In this document: positions 1-7,846 of the stretch, piece by piece
How the letters are laid out: each line of letters begins with the position of its first letter
Numbering within the stretch: the first letter of the stretch is position 1
DNA from: Clostridium sp. K4410.MGS-306
GTDB lineage: Bacteria > Cyanobacteriota > Vampirovibrionia > Gastranaerophilales > Gastranaerophilaceae
Length of the DNA stretch: 64,000 nt
Assembly: GCA_000980375.1 (NCBI GenBank)
Contig: LARD01000009.1
Location: 144,730 to 208,729, forward strand
Direction of reading: 5' to 3'
Notes under the pieces: model-generated
What the model saw: the letters and a program-made list of their open reading frames with translations, nothing else
What the model was told of the DNA's origin: nothing
The model's database searches: none
Program-made: the position numbers and the translations under genes

Positions 1-634
1 CAGAAGTTAAACCGGGTGTGTAAAGAAGCTGGTTGTTTTTGTCACGAAGGTTTCTGAATTTAGCTTCTAATGTGCTGTCAGCATAAAAACCTGTAACTTT
101 GTAACCAGAAGCTTCAACCAAAGACATAACACCGTTTTCACCAATGATGTCACCGGCAATATCTTCGTTTGTACCGATTTCTACTTTGTTGTTTTTTGCA
201 ATTGCTGCAGTAACAATTGCATCAGGATAAGAAGTAGGTTTATTTACACCGAAAAATACTGCATCATCAATAGCTACACCAAATGCTTCTACGATTTGAG
301 GCTTGATTTCATCCCACATAGAATATTGTGCATCTTCAAAAACAGCTTCCGGAATAGGTACTATTACTGCAATTTCTTCAGCAGTAAGAGTTAATTTGTC
401 CCATTCAGCGTTTGTTGTTTTTTTCATGTCAGTGTCGCCGTTAAGAAAGTATGCTGTCGGCAAAGTGGAAGCAATAGGAAGAGTCTTTTGCTTTGCACTC
501 ATGTTTGGTAATTGTTTAAATAACTGCAATGCAGCAGAAGCTTTAGGAACCTCTTTGATAATTTCGTTTGATGTTTCAACGGGAATTAATGCTTCTGCAT
601 TTGTGCGTGAAATAATTTTTGCATCTTGTGCCAT
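1..634 (-). CDS. phage major capsid protein, HK97-like (C-terminus cut by window edge)
   Basis: The frame is open from an ATG at 634 to the window start, giving 211 visible codons. It reads as an HK97-fold major capsid protein, the shell subunit of tailed-phage heads: an N-terminal arm with ALIPVETSNEIIKEV, then the conserved AVIVPIPEAVFED segment and the long-helix region AFGVAIDDAVFFG. An AAAGGA sequence lies upstream of the ATG. The scaffold-like gene is directly upstream, the usual scaffold-capsid order. The missing C-terminus lies outside the window, so intactness cannot be judged. Family assignment is by motif recall. Confidence 0.82.
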   Translation of the reverse strand, partial: MAQDAKIISRTNAEALIPVETSNEIIKEVPKASAALQLFKQLPNMSAKQKTLPIASTLPTAYFLNGDTDMKKTTNAEWDKLTLTAEEIAVIVPIPEAVFEDAQYSMWDEIKPQIVEAFGVAIDDAVFFGVNKPTSYPDAIVTAAIAKNNKVEIGTNEDIAGDIIGENGVMSLVEASGYKVTGFYADSTLEAKFRNLRDKNNQLLYTPGLTS

Positions 635-673
635 TTTAGAATTTTTCCTTTCTGTAATTTAATACTGTCTTAA

Positions 674-1255
674 TCAACGCCCCAATGCCGCCCGAATATA
701 GGCATCCATTTTTTGTGAGGGGGTCAGATTTTTTATGCCGGATGCTTTGAAAGTACCTCCGGCATTTTGTTTTTGAGCTTTGAAAAGAAATTTGTTGTTT
801 TCTTTGTAATCTTCAATAAATGTTTCCAAATCCTCTGCCGTAACTATATCAGCGGGGATATCTTTTGCAACAAGCTCGCTTTTGATACATCCGGCTCTGT
901 CAAGTTTTTGGATTAAAGAAAGATTACGATGTTCTTTTTTCAGTGCATCGAGCTCTTTTTGAATTTCATCAGCTTTTGCTTTAATCTCGAGCTTTTGCTG
1001 TGTTTCGGCTTTTGAAGACGTGCGGTATTTTGCCGCTTCCTTACGAAGTTTTTCAATCTCTCTTTTCATTTGCCCTGTCGAATTTCCGCGAAGAAGTGCA
1101 TCCATCTTTTGTGATGGAGTAAGCTCTTTTTCGTTTTCCTTGACTTCGGCCTCCGGGGCCGGTGTTTGAAAATCGCTGCCAATACCTGATTGGCCATCCT
1201 GTGCAGTATTTACTGTAATCTGCGCAGTAGAATTAAGGTCCTGTGTACCTGACAT
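674..1255 (-). CDS. phage scaffolding-like protein
   Basis: A 193-residue charged protein immediately upstream of the capsid gene. The start at 1255 is chosen because AAAGGAG lies just upstream; the frame stays open to 1402 but that extension has no ribosome site. It has a disordered acidic N-terminus, a central coiled coil (about residues 60-115, rich in K, E, A and L) and a compact C-terminus. That composition and position fit the scaffold proteins that template capsid assembly (GP20-like group). The segment LTPSQKMDA occurs twice, near residue 44 and near residue 178. No protease motif is visible, so a protease fusion is unlikely. Confidence 0.68.
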   Translation of the reverse strand: MSGTQDLNSTAQITVNTAQDGQSGIGSDFQTPAPEAEVKENEKELTPSQKMDALLRGNSTGQMKREIEKLRKEAAKYRTSSKAETQQKLEIKAKADEIQKELDALKKEHRNLSLIQKLDRAGCIKSELVAKDIPADIVTAEDLETFIEDYKENNKFLFKAQKQNAGGTFKASGIKNLTPSQKMDAYIRAALGR

Positions 1256-1332
1256 AGGAACTCCTTTCTTTTGTTGCGGACTGTGTAATAAAAAAATGCG
1301 AAACAGCCCAGGTGTAGTGTGTAAGTTAATGA

Positions 1333-1365
1333 ATAAAAAAAACGGCATTTTGTTAAAAATGCCGT
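1333..1365 (-). terminator. Rho-independent terminator
   Basis: A perfect 10-bp stem (1342-1351 with 1356-1365, GTTA loop) is followed on the minus strand by a run of T. It lies downstream of the 1465-2004 gene and upstream of the scaffold gene, so it closes the LprI-like accessory cassette. Confidence 0.8.
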
Positions 1366-1464
1366 GCAAAATAGCTGGATCGATGCAATTGTCTATGGAC
1401 AACTGCGAGTCTAACTATTATGCACGCTAAAGGTTGTAAAAAATTAATGTATTTTCCGTTTTAC

Positions 1465-2004
1465 TCAATTTTTAACAGATTTTTTATAATACAAACCTTT
1501 TTCTTTGTTATAAACGTAAGTTACATCATCATCTTTTGTTTCACTGTAAACTTGAAAATTCCTGTAACCATCAGTTTTTTTCAAAAGAATACAAATAGGA
1601 TGTTTGGCATCAAAATATACCGTATCACCTGTAATCTCTTTGTATTTGCCATTCTTGTCTTTTTGCAAAACATACAAAAGCCACTCTCCATTGCCGTTTC
1701 TGGCGCTGGCATAGTGTGTGCCGAGTATTTCATTTTCTCCATCAGAATTCAAATCAAAAAACACAGCCGCACAATCTTTTTTGTAAATATCATGCAGCGC
1801 TGCATACGCCTCCGACAATCGGATACGTTTTAAAATCCAGTTCCACAGAATTTCAGATGCTTCACTGCTGCTGTTGGAATCTTCCAAATGCAGACAAGCA
1901 CGCGGTAAATCAAAAGCCAAGCCAGCGAAGGCCGCGCTGAAGCATAGGATCAAGCTGAAAACCACTTTGATTATTGTTGATTTCGATTTTTTCATGTTCA
2001 TCAT
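1465..2004 (-). CDS. exported protein of unknown function
   Basis: A 179-residue protein with an N-terminal signal peptide (MKKSKSTIIKVVFSLILCF, hydrophobic core to about residue 30). The mature part contains a short acidic stretch FDLNSDGENEI, resembling a calcium-binding DxNxDGxxE loop, followed by a predicted beta-rich segment. The start is uncertain between 2004, 2001 and 1995 because no ribosome site is visible. The first 95 bases overlap the end of the upstream LprI-like gene in another frame. It is followed by its own terminator. Together with the LprI-like gene it looks like an accessory (moron) pair within the phage cluster. Confidence 0.6.
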   Translation of the reverse strand: MMNMKKSKSTIIKVVFSLILCFSAAFAGLAFDLPRACLHLEDSNSSSEASEILWNWILKRIRLSEAYAALHDIYKKDCAAVFFDLNSDGENEILGTHYASARNGNGEWLLYVLQKDKNGKYKEITGDTVYFDAKHPICILLKKTDGYRNFQVYSETKDDDVTYVYNKEKGLYYKKSVKN

Positions 2005-2419
2005 CGGGGAAAGTCTGTATATAGTATAATCTGAGCGATTTTGCTCGCGTTTTAATCAGATCTCTTTTTTGTACAGCACGAAAAACAGCTCTCTCTTTTG
2101 TATCGTTGTTTTTGTCCTGTAGTGAATCAATCACTTTGTATTCGTTGTTTTTGTATAAATTCCAGTATTTCTGGTTATCATACAAGGCAGTCTTTGCATC
2201 ACCGGAGAGCTTTTTATACAAAAGTGAATAATATTTATCCACTTCGCTGTTCCAGGCTCTTGCAGCTTTTAGTGTACATTTTGTCCATTCATCAAGATTC
2301 TGTGTCCCTGTTTTGCAGGCACTTTCTTGAATGTCAACCGGATGTTCAAAGGCTTCTTTAGCGCCTGTAACCCCTGTAGTCAGACCCAAAACCAGAATAA
2401 AATACAAAAATTTTTTCAT
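1910..2419 (-). CDS. exported LprI/DUF1311-like protein (lysozyme-inhibitor-like)
   Basis: A 169-residue secreted protein starting at MKKFLYFILVLGL (signal peptide to about residue 23). The mature domain has the DUF1311/LprI pattern: Cys near residue 33, then WTKC, a long helix around KYYSLLYKKL, and a helix with Q-x-x-W-x-x-Y. Proteins of this family have been linked to inhibition of host lysozyme; the role here is inferred. The start is set by the signal peptide and by TATCAT six bases upstream; there is no Shine-Dalgarno. The last 30 or so residues run past the domain and overlap the next gene by 95 bases. Confidence 0.66.
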   Translation of the reverse strand: MKKFLYFILVLGLTTGVTGAKEAFEHPVDIQESACKTGTQNLDEWTKCTLKAARAWNSEVDKYYSLLYKKLSGDAKTALYDNQKYWNLYKNNEYKVIDSLQDKNNDTKERAVFRAVQKRDLIKTRAKSLRLYYIQTFPDDEHEKIEINNNQSGFQLDPMLQRGLRWLGF

Positions 2420-2425
2420 ACATAA

Positions 2426-2431
2426 ATGATA
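2426..2431 (-). promoter_or_regulatory. -10-like box, leaderless arrangement, for the LprI-like gene
   Basis: TATCAT on the minus strand is separated from the ATG at 2419 by exactly six bases, so transcription would start at or next to the initiation codon. Confidence 0.45.
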
Positions 2432-2518
2432 CAGGATTAAATAATTGTTCGCAAGTAATCGAATCGGCAATCTTAATCAATATCGCCCGGCCACCACCTC
2501 TTTCTTTAATGAATTTTT

Positions 2519-3358
2519 CTAAGCAGGATGTGCTCTGTAATGACTTTTCACTTCTATTCCGTCAGATCTGGTATAGCCTGAAACAAATATCATTCCGGAA
2601 GCTTTTGCCTGCTTGTTTGTAGGAATACCAATTGATTTTTTTTGAAAATCAATTGCTTCTTTGTTGTCACTCAATTCTTTATCAGACATATTTTCAATGT
2701 CTTCTTTTGTATAAATTTTGTTAGAATTTGTTATTTCGTTAATGTAGTCGCTGTAGTTTTTGTTCTCATCAAATTTTCGGGTGTTTGTTGTTTTTTCAAC
2801 GTAAACATTTTTTGTCACTCTGCCTTGAAGGGGCATATTTTTATTTTGTGATGTATTCTTAATAGCATTTGCAGGTTTAAAGTCTGCAATGTTTTTTGTA
2901 TTGTTTTCCAAATAAGATGAAACATAATTTATATCAATTTCCGAATATATATCGTTAAAGTTTTTGTGGCTTTTTGCATAATGTTCAGAGGTTCTTTTTA
3001 TTGCAAATTCACTTGTGCCTTTGATTATTTTGCTACAAGTAAACTTGCCAAAATGGGCACCAATTAATCCTCCTGTAAAAGAGCCTATGCCTACAGTTTG
3101 CACAGAACCTCCGGCAGCTCCGATTGTTGCACCTGCTTCTGTTCCAACAAGACGTCCTACTGCCATGCACGTTTCGGCAGAGGCACTTTCTATCCCCTGC
3201 CTTATAACAGTACTTATACCTATTTCAAAATAAATCATTTTTTCTGCCTCTTCAGGAGAAAAGCCCTTTTTTATTAGCTCTTTATAGCGTTTTCTGGTAT
3301 ATTTGGCACCGTCTTTTGATTTCATTGAAACATTGCCCCAGTTTAAACTTTTCTTCAA
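2519..3358 (-). CDS. phage-cluster protein with glycine-zipper segment and C-terminal YTRSDG/HYR motif
   Basis: A 279-residue protein of unknown function. The start is TTG at 3358, supported by a strong AAAGGAG six bases upstream. Residues about 60-110 are rich in Gly, Ala and Thr with GxxxG spacing, typical of glycine-zipper membrane-inserting segments. The C-terminus ends in VSGYTRSDGIEVKSHYRAHP, a short motif seen at the ends of assorted phage and secreted proteins. It sits between portal and scaffold genes, where ejection or head-internal proteins are often found. An internal virion protein or an effector are both possible; neither is established. Confidence 0.5.
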   Translation of the reverse strand: MKKSLNWGNVSMKSKDGAKYTRKRYKELIKKGFSPEEAEKMIYFEIGISTVIRQGIESASAETCMAVGRLVGTEAGATIGAAGGSVQTVGIGSFTGGLIGAHFGKFTCSKIIKGTSEFAIKRTSEHYAKSHKNFNDIYSEIDINYVSSYLENNTKNIADFKPANAIKNTSQNKNMPLQGRVTKNVYVEKTTNTRKFDENKNYSDYINEITNSNKIYTKEDIENMSDKELSDNKEAIDFQKKSIGIPTNKQAKASGMIFVSGYTRSDGIEVKSHYRAHPA

Positions 3359-3372
3359 AATTTCTCCTTTCT

Positions 3373-3406
3373 AAAAACACAGATAGATTACTTATCTGCC
3401 TGTGTT
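3373..3406 (-). terminator. Rho-independent terminator
   Basis: AACACAG (3376-3382) pairs with CTGTGTT (3400-3406), with an inner AGAT/ATCT pairing, followed on the minus strand by a short T run. It separates the small membrane-protein gene from the glycine-zipper gene. Confidence 0.6.
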
Positions 3407-3429
3407 AAATTAGTCTGTATTTTGTAATA

Positions 3430-3735
3430 TTAACGTGCAAAAATTAATATAATGATACACACAGTTATTATAATGGCTGTTCTAATAATGGAAGAAGGTC
3501 TAAGCGCCTCTTCGTTCGATTTTTCAAAATCTGATTTGTCCAATATTTGCAAAGAGTCTAGGTTAAAATCCGTTTTGAATATCCAGGAGATTATAAACTC
3601 TATAATAAGAGCGATTATTATACACACCGCATTAATAAGAAAAAAACCTTTCTTTTTAGAAAGTTTTTCTCTTATTTTTTGTGGAAAATTTTGTTTTTCC
3701 TGTTCTTTTATAAGTTTTACCAGCTTTTTGTCCAT
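3430..3735 (-). CDS. small membrane protein, unknown
   Basis: A 101-residue protein with a basic N-terminal helix (about residues 1-28), one hydrophobic segment at about 30-52 (FLINAVCIIIALIIEFIISW) and a second at the C-terminus (about 84-100). A polar loop of about 30 residues lies between them. It is not recognised. Its position after the portal gene and the terminator just downstream suggest an accessory insertion. A holin role is possible from topology alone but unsupported. No clear ribosome site precedes the ATG. Confidence 0.5.
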   Translation of the reverse strand: MDKKLVKLIKEQEKQNFPQKIREKLSKKKGFFLINAVCIIIALIIEFIISWIFKTDFNLDSLQILDKSDFEKSNEEALRPSSIIRTAIIITVCIIILIFAR

Positions 3736-3803
3736 ATATTTATTTTTGCATAGATTTTTTTCAAAAAGTTATCATATTTGCCGTTTGACTACAAAAATTA
3801 ATA

Positions 3804-5261
3804 TTAAATAATTGGGTTATTCTGAACATCATCCGCTTTATCTGTGTCTGATTCAAAATCTTTGCTATTTTCTTGTTTCATTTGTTCCAGAGCTTCTTTC
3901 AATGACATTTTGTCTGCTCTTTCCAGCTCCATTCTTTCCATCTCTGCCATTGCATCTTCTTCTGATACATTGTCCAAAGTCATAATAGTTGTCAACTTGC
4001 TTTGAGTGCCGGCTGCAACTCTGCTGTTTTCAGTGTTAACAAGCTCTGAATAGTCAGCCGGAATTGGTTCACCCCAGGCAATGTTTACACTTTTAACAGG
4101 TGTTGAATTTAAAGCCATAGCACAGCTTACAACGTTTTGTATCGTAGATGTAAACGAAACCTGCTTTATGTCATCCACTTTGGAAAGTGCAGCAATAAAT
4201 ATTTTTCTCAAACTTTCACCCGACATGTTGCCTGAAATATCCAAGCCGTAAGCTTGAGGAGGCGTTTTTGTCAGAATGTAGAAAAATTGAGTAAGAGTTT
4301 CAATGTGCTTTGCAATGGCATCAGCTTGCAAATCTGCAGTAATATATTCAGGTTTAATGCCGTCAGTGCCGACTTTCAAAAAGTCGGAATCAGGGAAGAT
4401 TCTTTCATTGGTGATAGGATTCATCTCCAGATTCTGCTCACTGCCTGCCAACTTAGGATTTGCATGGCGGTTGATTATCTTAGAATTCTGGCTTATTGTG
4501 AGCATAATCTCTTCTACAATTGACTTGCAGCGTTTGTAATCACTCTCTCCAAAGTAAGAGTCACTTTCTGTAGAATTTTTTGTAGGGAAGACAAGAAAAT
4601 CATTCCAGTATTCAGAAAAATCATCTACCATTGGAGTGTTAAACTCTGCCATTTCAGCTTCATCCAAAAGTCGGCCCAAGGTTCCGTTGTTTGCAGTCCA
4701 AATTTCGTTTTCTACATAACCTTTGTGATGTTTTTCAACTTTTTTGTATTCTTTTTTTACCCCGTTTTCGTTAATTTCTAAAGGATAAACCAGAATGTGG
4801 CCGGCAATATCATTTAAATTTCCCTGATTAAAAACAGGAATCCAACAATCAGGACAAATAGAAAATATTTTTGCCTTGCCGTTTTCCAGTGCCACCTTAA
4901 ACAATCCGTTGCCAAATCTTGAATTGTCAATATACACTTCTTTTAAAACAGATATAAAATTGTTGTTTTTTGCAATTTCGTCCCATTCATCCTGCAGATC
5001 GTCATCCACGTTTACTGTAATACCTTGATTTGTTAAAAAACCTTTGAAAAAATCAGTCAGTGCCCAAAAAAGATTAATGTTAATCAAAGATTGAGCAGTT
5101 GTGTTGTCCAGAGGATAGCGTTTTCTTATTTTTAAAACGGTTGAACTAAAAGCCTTGTTAAAATCCCCGTCATATAGATTGCGGTAATAATCGTATTGCG
5201 AAAATCTTTCAATAGTGTCTGTATCAAATTTAGTATTTTTAATGTCGAAATTTGTAAACAT
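3804..5261 (-). CDS. phage portal protein, SPP1 gp6-like
   Basis: A 485-residue portal protein, the dodecameric ring at the head vertex through which DNA is packaged and ejected. Support: overall length, the N-terminal YYRNLYDGDFNKAF region, a beta-rich wing (about residues 130-210), the long-helix region with TLTQFFYILTKTPPQAYGLD followed by SGNMSGESLRKIF, which is typical of portal proteins, and an acidic coiled C-terminal tail. AGAGG precedes the ATG. It lies downstream of the tail genes, which is the reverse of the normal order, and is separated from them by a terminator. Confidence 0.83.
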   Translation of the reverse strand: MFTNFDIKNTKFDTDTIERFSQYDYYRNLYDGDFNKAFSSTVLKIRKRYPLDNTTAQSLININLFWALTDFFKGFLTNQGITVNVDDDLQDEWDEIAKNNNFISVLKEVYIDNSRFGNGLFKVALENGKAKIFSICPDCWIPVFNQGNLNDIAGHILVYPLEINENGVKKEYKKVEKHHKGYVENEIWTANNGTLGRLLDEAEMAEFNTPMVDDFSEYWNDFLVFPTKNSTESDSYFGESDYKRCKSIVEEIMLTISQNSKIINRHANPKLAGSEQNLEMNPITNERIFPDSDFLKVGTDGIKPEYITADLQADAIAKHIETLTQFFYILTKTPPQAYGLDISGNMSGESLRKIFIAALSKVDDIKQVSFTSTIQNVVSCAMALNSTPVKSVNIAWGEPIPADYSELVNTENSRVAAGTQSKLTTIMTLDNVSEEDAMAEMERMELERADKMSLKEALEQMKQENSKDFESDTDKADDVQNNPII

Positions 5262-5294
5262 TTTAACCTCTTTTTCTTTTTTTGTAATAAAGCA

Positions 5295-5327
5295 TAATAA
5301 AAGGGCAGCAAATTGCGGTTGCTGCCC
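5295..5327 (-). terminator. Rho-independent terminator
   Basis: A 9-bp GC-rich stem, GGGCAGCAA (5303-5311) with TTGCTGCCC (5319-5327), is followed on the minus strand by TTTTATTAT. It ends the tail operon before the portal gene. Confidence 0.88.
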
Positions 5328-5446
5328 GGGATTGTAATAATCCTAAAAATTCATAAAGATTTTAAATAAATCTTCTTCTTTAATAAAAATATCATTGCAT
5401 AAAAACTCAATAAAAAGTTATCATATTTCCCGTTAGACTAAAAATT

Positions 5447-6778
5447 TTACACTTTTATAACAAGTTCGTTATACATTTGCGGGAATCCTCTGAAATTTTC
5501 TTGATTACCGAGCTCTTTACACCTGTCAAAAGTCCTGTCACAGCTGGTTTCTTCGCCTGTATATCCACAACGGCAATCTTTGAACCTTCTTACCTGACAA
5601 GTTGTTCGATACTTCATAATAGGGGCTTGTATTTCGTATCCGCCAAGTGAAGTTTCGATATCCATGGTTGCATCTTCATAATCTAGTTTTAAATTGTTGC
5701 ATCGACCGGCGTATAGAATCTGCTTTAAATCAGGCTGTAAAATATTTGTATTTACATCCAAAAATACAAGCGTCAAAACAGCAGGTGCGTTGGTAATAAC
5801 GTCACCTCTCTGCCCTATAATACCTGAAATAGCAAGCCCAACGTTTGAGAGATTGATTTCCAACTTGGAAACACTGGAGTTGTCATCTCTTTTAATCTCA
5901 TCAAAACTCAAAGGCGCACCCAGATATTCTTCACCGTTGTATCGCAAAACCTCAAGAGTTTCGTTGTCCAAAATAAAAATCGAACCACCCTCAAGCTCAA
6001 TTTTTAAAAGCCGTCGTGGTATGATTTCATCTTTTTCAACTTCCAACAACGGGTTGACAGAGGGAAAAACCTCTTTTAACTTTACTTTGATTTCTCCAAA
6101 ACCAAAAGAATCTATGTTTGATTGTAAGGTATCTTCATCAAATCTCACAGTGTATGTTTTTCCGTCACCACCGGATTCTTTTTTCCACGTCCAATCAAAA
6201 GAACGAAAACGTCCGCGTTTTGCAATAAAAAAGTTTTCCAGCTTTTTTCTGTTGGCTGCATTTTTTTCAAAAGTCAGTGTCCAACTTCTTTTTGGCTTGT
6301 CCCAGTAAGATTTTCTCTCATTTCTTGCCGTAAAAATTTTGTCAATGATAGTATAAAATTCTATCACCGACTCACCTTCTGCAATGTGATAAAAGTCCAG
6401 CTCACCAACTTGCTCAATGGGTGTATTATCTATGCAAACAAGCTTCAATTCGGATTCTGAAAATCCAAAATCATTGATGTTTTGCTCAAAACTGTCAGAA
6501 TCAAAATTGCATAAATAAGTTTTGCCATTGCCGCCCTTGGCTTTTTCCCAGGTAAAATAAAATTTTTCCGCAGGCCCTTTTACACTGATAAAAAACTTTT
6601 CGAGTTTTTTGCGGCCCCTAAAGTTTTTGTCAAATTTAAGAGAAAATGTCCGTTTGGGATAAGTCCAAACAGGATACCTCTGCTCTCTTCCTTTCATCTT
6701 CTCGTTAATTTGTGTGTTAAACTCAATTGTGCTTGTATACGCCTCTTGATAGGGTATGTCAAAAATAGGATATTCCAT
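5447..6778 (-). CDS. fused tail-tip protein: two DUF2460-like repeats plus gpL/DUF2163-like Fe-S domain
   Basis: A 443-residue tail protein. Residues about 17-118 and 137-240 are copies of the same domain (YPKRTFSLKF against KPKRSWTLTF; RKKLEKFF against RKKLENFF; GGNGKTY against GGDGKTY), resembling DUF2460, the distal-tail family of gene transfer agents. Residues about 250-443 resemble DUF2163/lambda gpL and end in a cysteine cluster (CQVRRFKDCRCGYTGEETSC, then DRTFDRC) followed by GFP. Lambda gpL is reported to hold a [4Fe-4S] cluster at the equivalent place. Distal tail and hub proteins are normally separate genes. AAAGGA precedes the start. Confidence 0.76.
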   Translation of the reverse strand: MEYPIFDIPYQEAYTSTIEFNTQINEKMKGREQRYPVWTYPKRTFSLKFDKNFRGRKKLEKFFISVKGPAEKFYFTWEKAKGGNGKTYLCNFDSDSFEQNINDFGFSESELKLVCIDNTPIEQVGELDFYHIAEGESVIEFYTIIDKIFTARNERKSYWDKPKRSWTLTFEKNAANRKKLENFFIAKRGRFRSFDWTWKKESGGDGKTYTVRFDEDTLQSNIDSFGFGEIKVKLKEVFPSVNPLLEVEKDEIIPRRLLKIELEGGSIFILDNETLEVLRYNGEEYLGAPLSFDEIKRDDNSSVSKLEINLSNVGLAISGIIGQRGDVITNAPAVLTLVFLDVNTNILQPDLKQILYAGRCNNLKLDYEDATMDIETSLGGYEIQAPIMKYRTTCQVRRFKDCRCGYTGEETSCDRTFDRCKELGNQENFRGFPQMYNELVIKV

Positions 6779-6790
6779 AAAATTCCTTTC

Positions 6791-7759
6791 TTATGCGTTT
6801 CTGACCATGTGTCTTAATTGTGCATTGTTGTCTTTGATTCCTTGAAAAGTTATCTGATTCAAGAGCTGCCTGTTTTCAAGCAGATATTTTTTTACATCTT
6901 TTGAATCCCAGGCTTTAACATTAAAATTGTTAAGTACTATAGGAGATGAGCTGCCCTGGCCGCTGTTGTAACTAGCGTTTTCACCAGGACTTAAGATTCT
7001 TTCTCCTCCCTTTAATAATGCCAGCTGCTCTTGAGTGCCAGGTACCTCTGCGTTTGCTCCAACAGGAACAATTCCTCCAGAGTGAAATATTCCAATACCT
7101 TTGCTTAATCCTTTTATTATGTTAAATGCAGTGCCCATAAACCCACCTTTTTTAGAACCTGTCTCCAATGCTCCTATCAGCCCTTTCATCTGTTCTGTTG
7201 CAAAAGCTTGCTGTAGTAGGGCCCTAACGGATTCTTTAATTAAATAGTTTGCAATATCAGTGGCCATGTTTTTCATAGAATCACCAAAGTCATTGTACTT
7301 TGTCAGAATATCGTCCATGCCGTCACCAACAATATCTCCGATTTTTTCGCCTCTCTCTTGCCATACCTCTGCGTCAGCTTGTGCATAATTGAAGTTGTAA
7401 AGCTGGTTTAAGTCGGCAAAAGCCTGGGTTTGTTCGTCGGCTGACATCCCCTTTTTATTTGCCATAATCTTGTTATATTCCTGAATATACCACCTGTCGA
7501 CATTGAGCCTTTTTTCTTGTGCATCTTTGTAGTAACCAACATTGGCATTGAGCTCCTCTTGTTCTTTTTGCGCAATAGCAAGAGCCTGAGCATAAGGATT
7601 GTTATCTTTAGCTTTATTCTGATAATTCTTAGCCGCTTCGAGCATAGAATCCAAAGTTTGCTTATAAGTCTGCTGCAACTCAAGAATAGTTTTTTCATAT
7701 TCCTTCAAAGACTCTATAGTTGCGGTGTCTGAGATGCCTATATTAGTGTTAATATCCAT
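6791..7759 (-). CDS. short phage tape-measure-like protein
   Basis: A 322-residue protein with an N-terminal coiled coil (residues about 10-120), a central KYNDFGDSMKNMATDIANYL segment and a C-terminal FHSGGIVPVG ... LALLKGGERILSPGE region, which is characteristic of tail tape-measure C-termini. Tape measures set tail length and are usually far longer, so this is either a truncated or split tape measure or specifies a short tail. It follows the tail assembly chaperone and precedes the tail-tip gene, as expected. AAAGG precedes the ATG. Confidence 0.74.
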   Translation of the reverse strand: MDINTNIGISDTATIESLKEYEKTILELQQTYKQTLDSMLEAAKNYQNKAKDNNPYAQALAIAQKEQEELNANVGYYKDAQEKRLNVDRWYIQEYNKIMANKKGMSADEQTQAFADLNQLYNFNYAQADAEVWQERGEKIGDIVGDGMDDILTKYNDFGDSMKNMATDIANYLIKESVRALLQQAFATEQMKGLIGALETGSKKGGFMGTAFNIIKGLSKGIGIFHSGGIVPVGANAEVPGTQEQLALLKGGERILSPGENASYNSGQGSSSPIVLNNFNVKAWDSKDVKKYLLENRQLLNQITFQGIKDNNAQLRHMVRNA

Positions 7760-7784
7760 AATAAATCCTTTCTTTTATTAACAA

Positions 7785-7815
7785 CAAAAAAACAGATGCA
7801 ATGTCTGTTTTTTTG
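7785..7815 (-). terminator. Rho-independent terminator
   Basis: A symmetrical A-run/ACAGA ... TCTGT/T-run hairpin (7785-7796 with 7804-7815) lies between the exported moron gene and the tape-measure gene. It can work on both strands; in context it ends the 7847-8371 gene. Confidence 0.72.
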
Positions 7816-7846
7816 TTTGTTCCAATTATTTTAAGCAATAATATTA

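Noticed and set aside
303..662. 119-codon plus-strand frame at the left edge
   Set aside because: It is the antisense shadow of the capsid gene.
1256..1402. N-terminal extension of the scaffold-like protein to 1402
   Set aside because: It would translate through a terminator hairpin, and a strong ribosome site marks the start at 1255.
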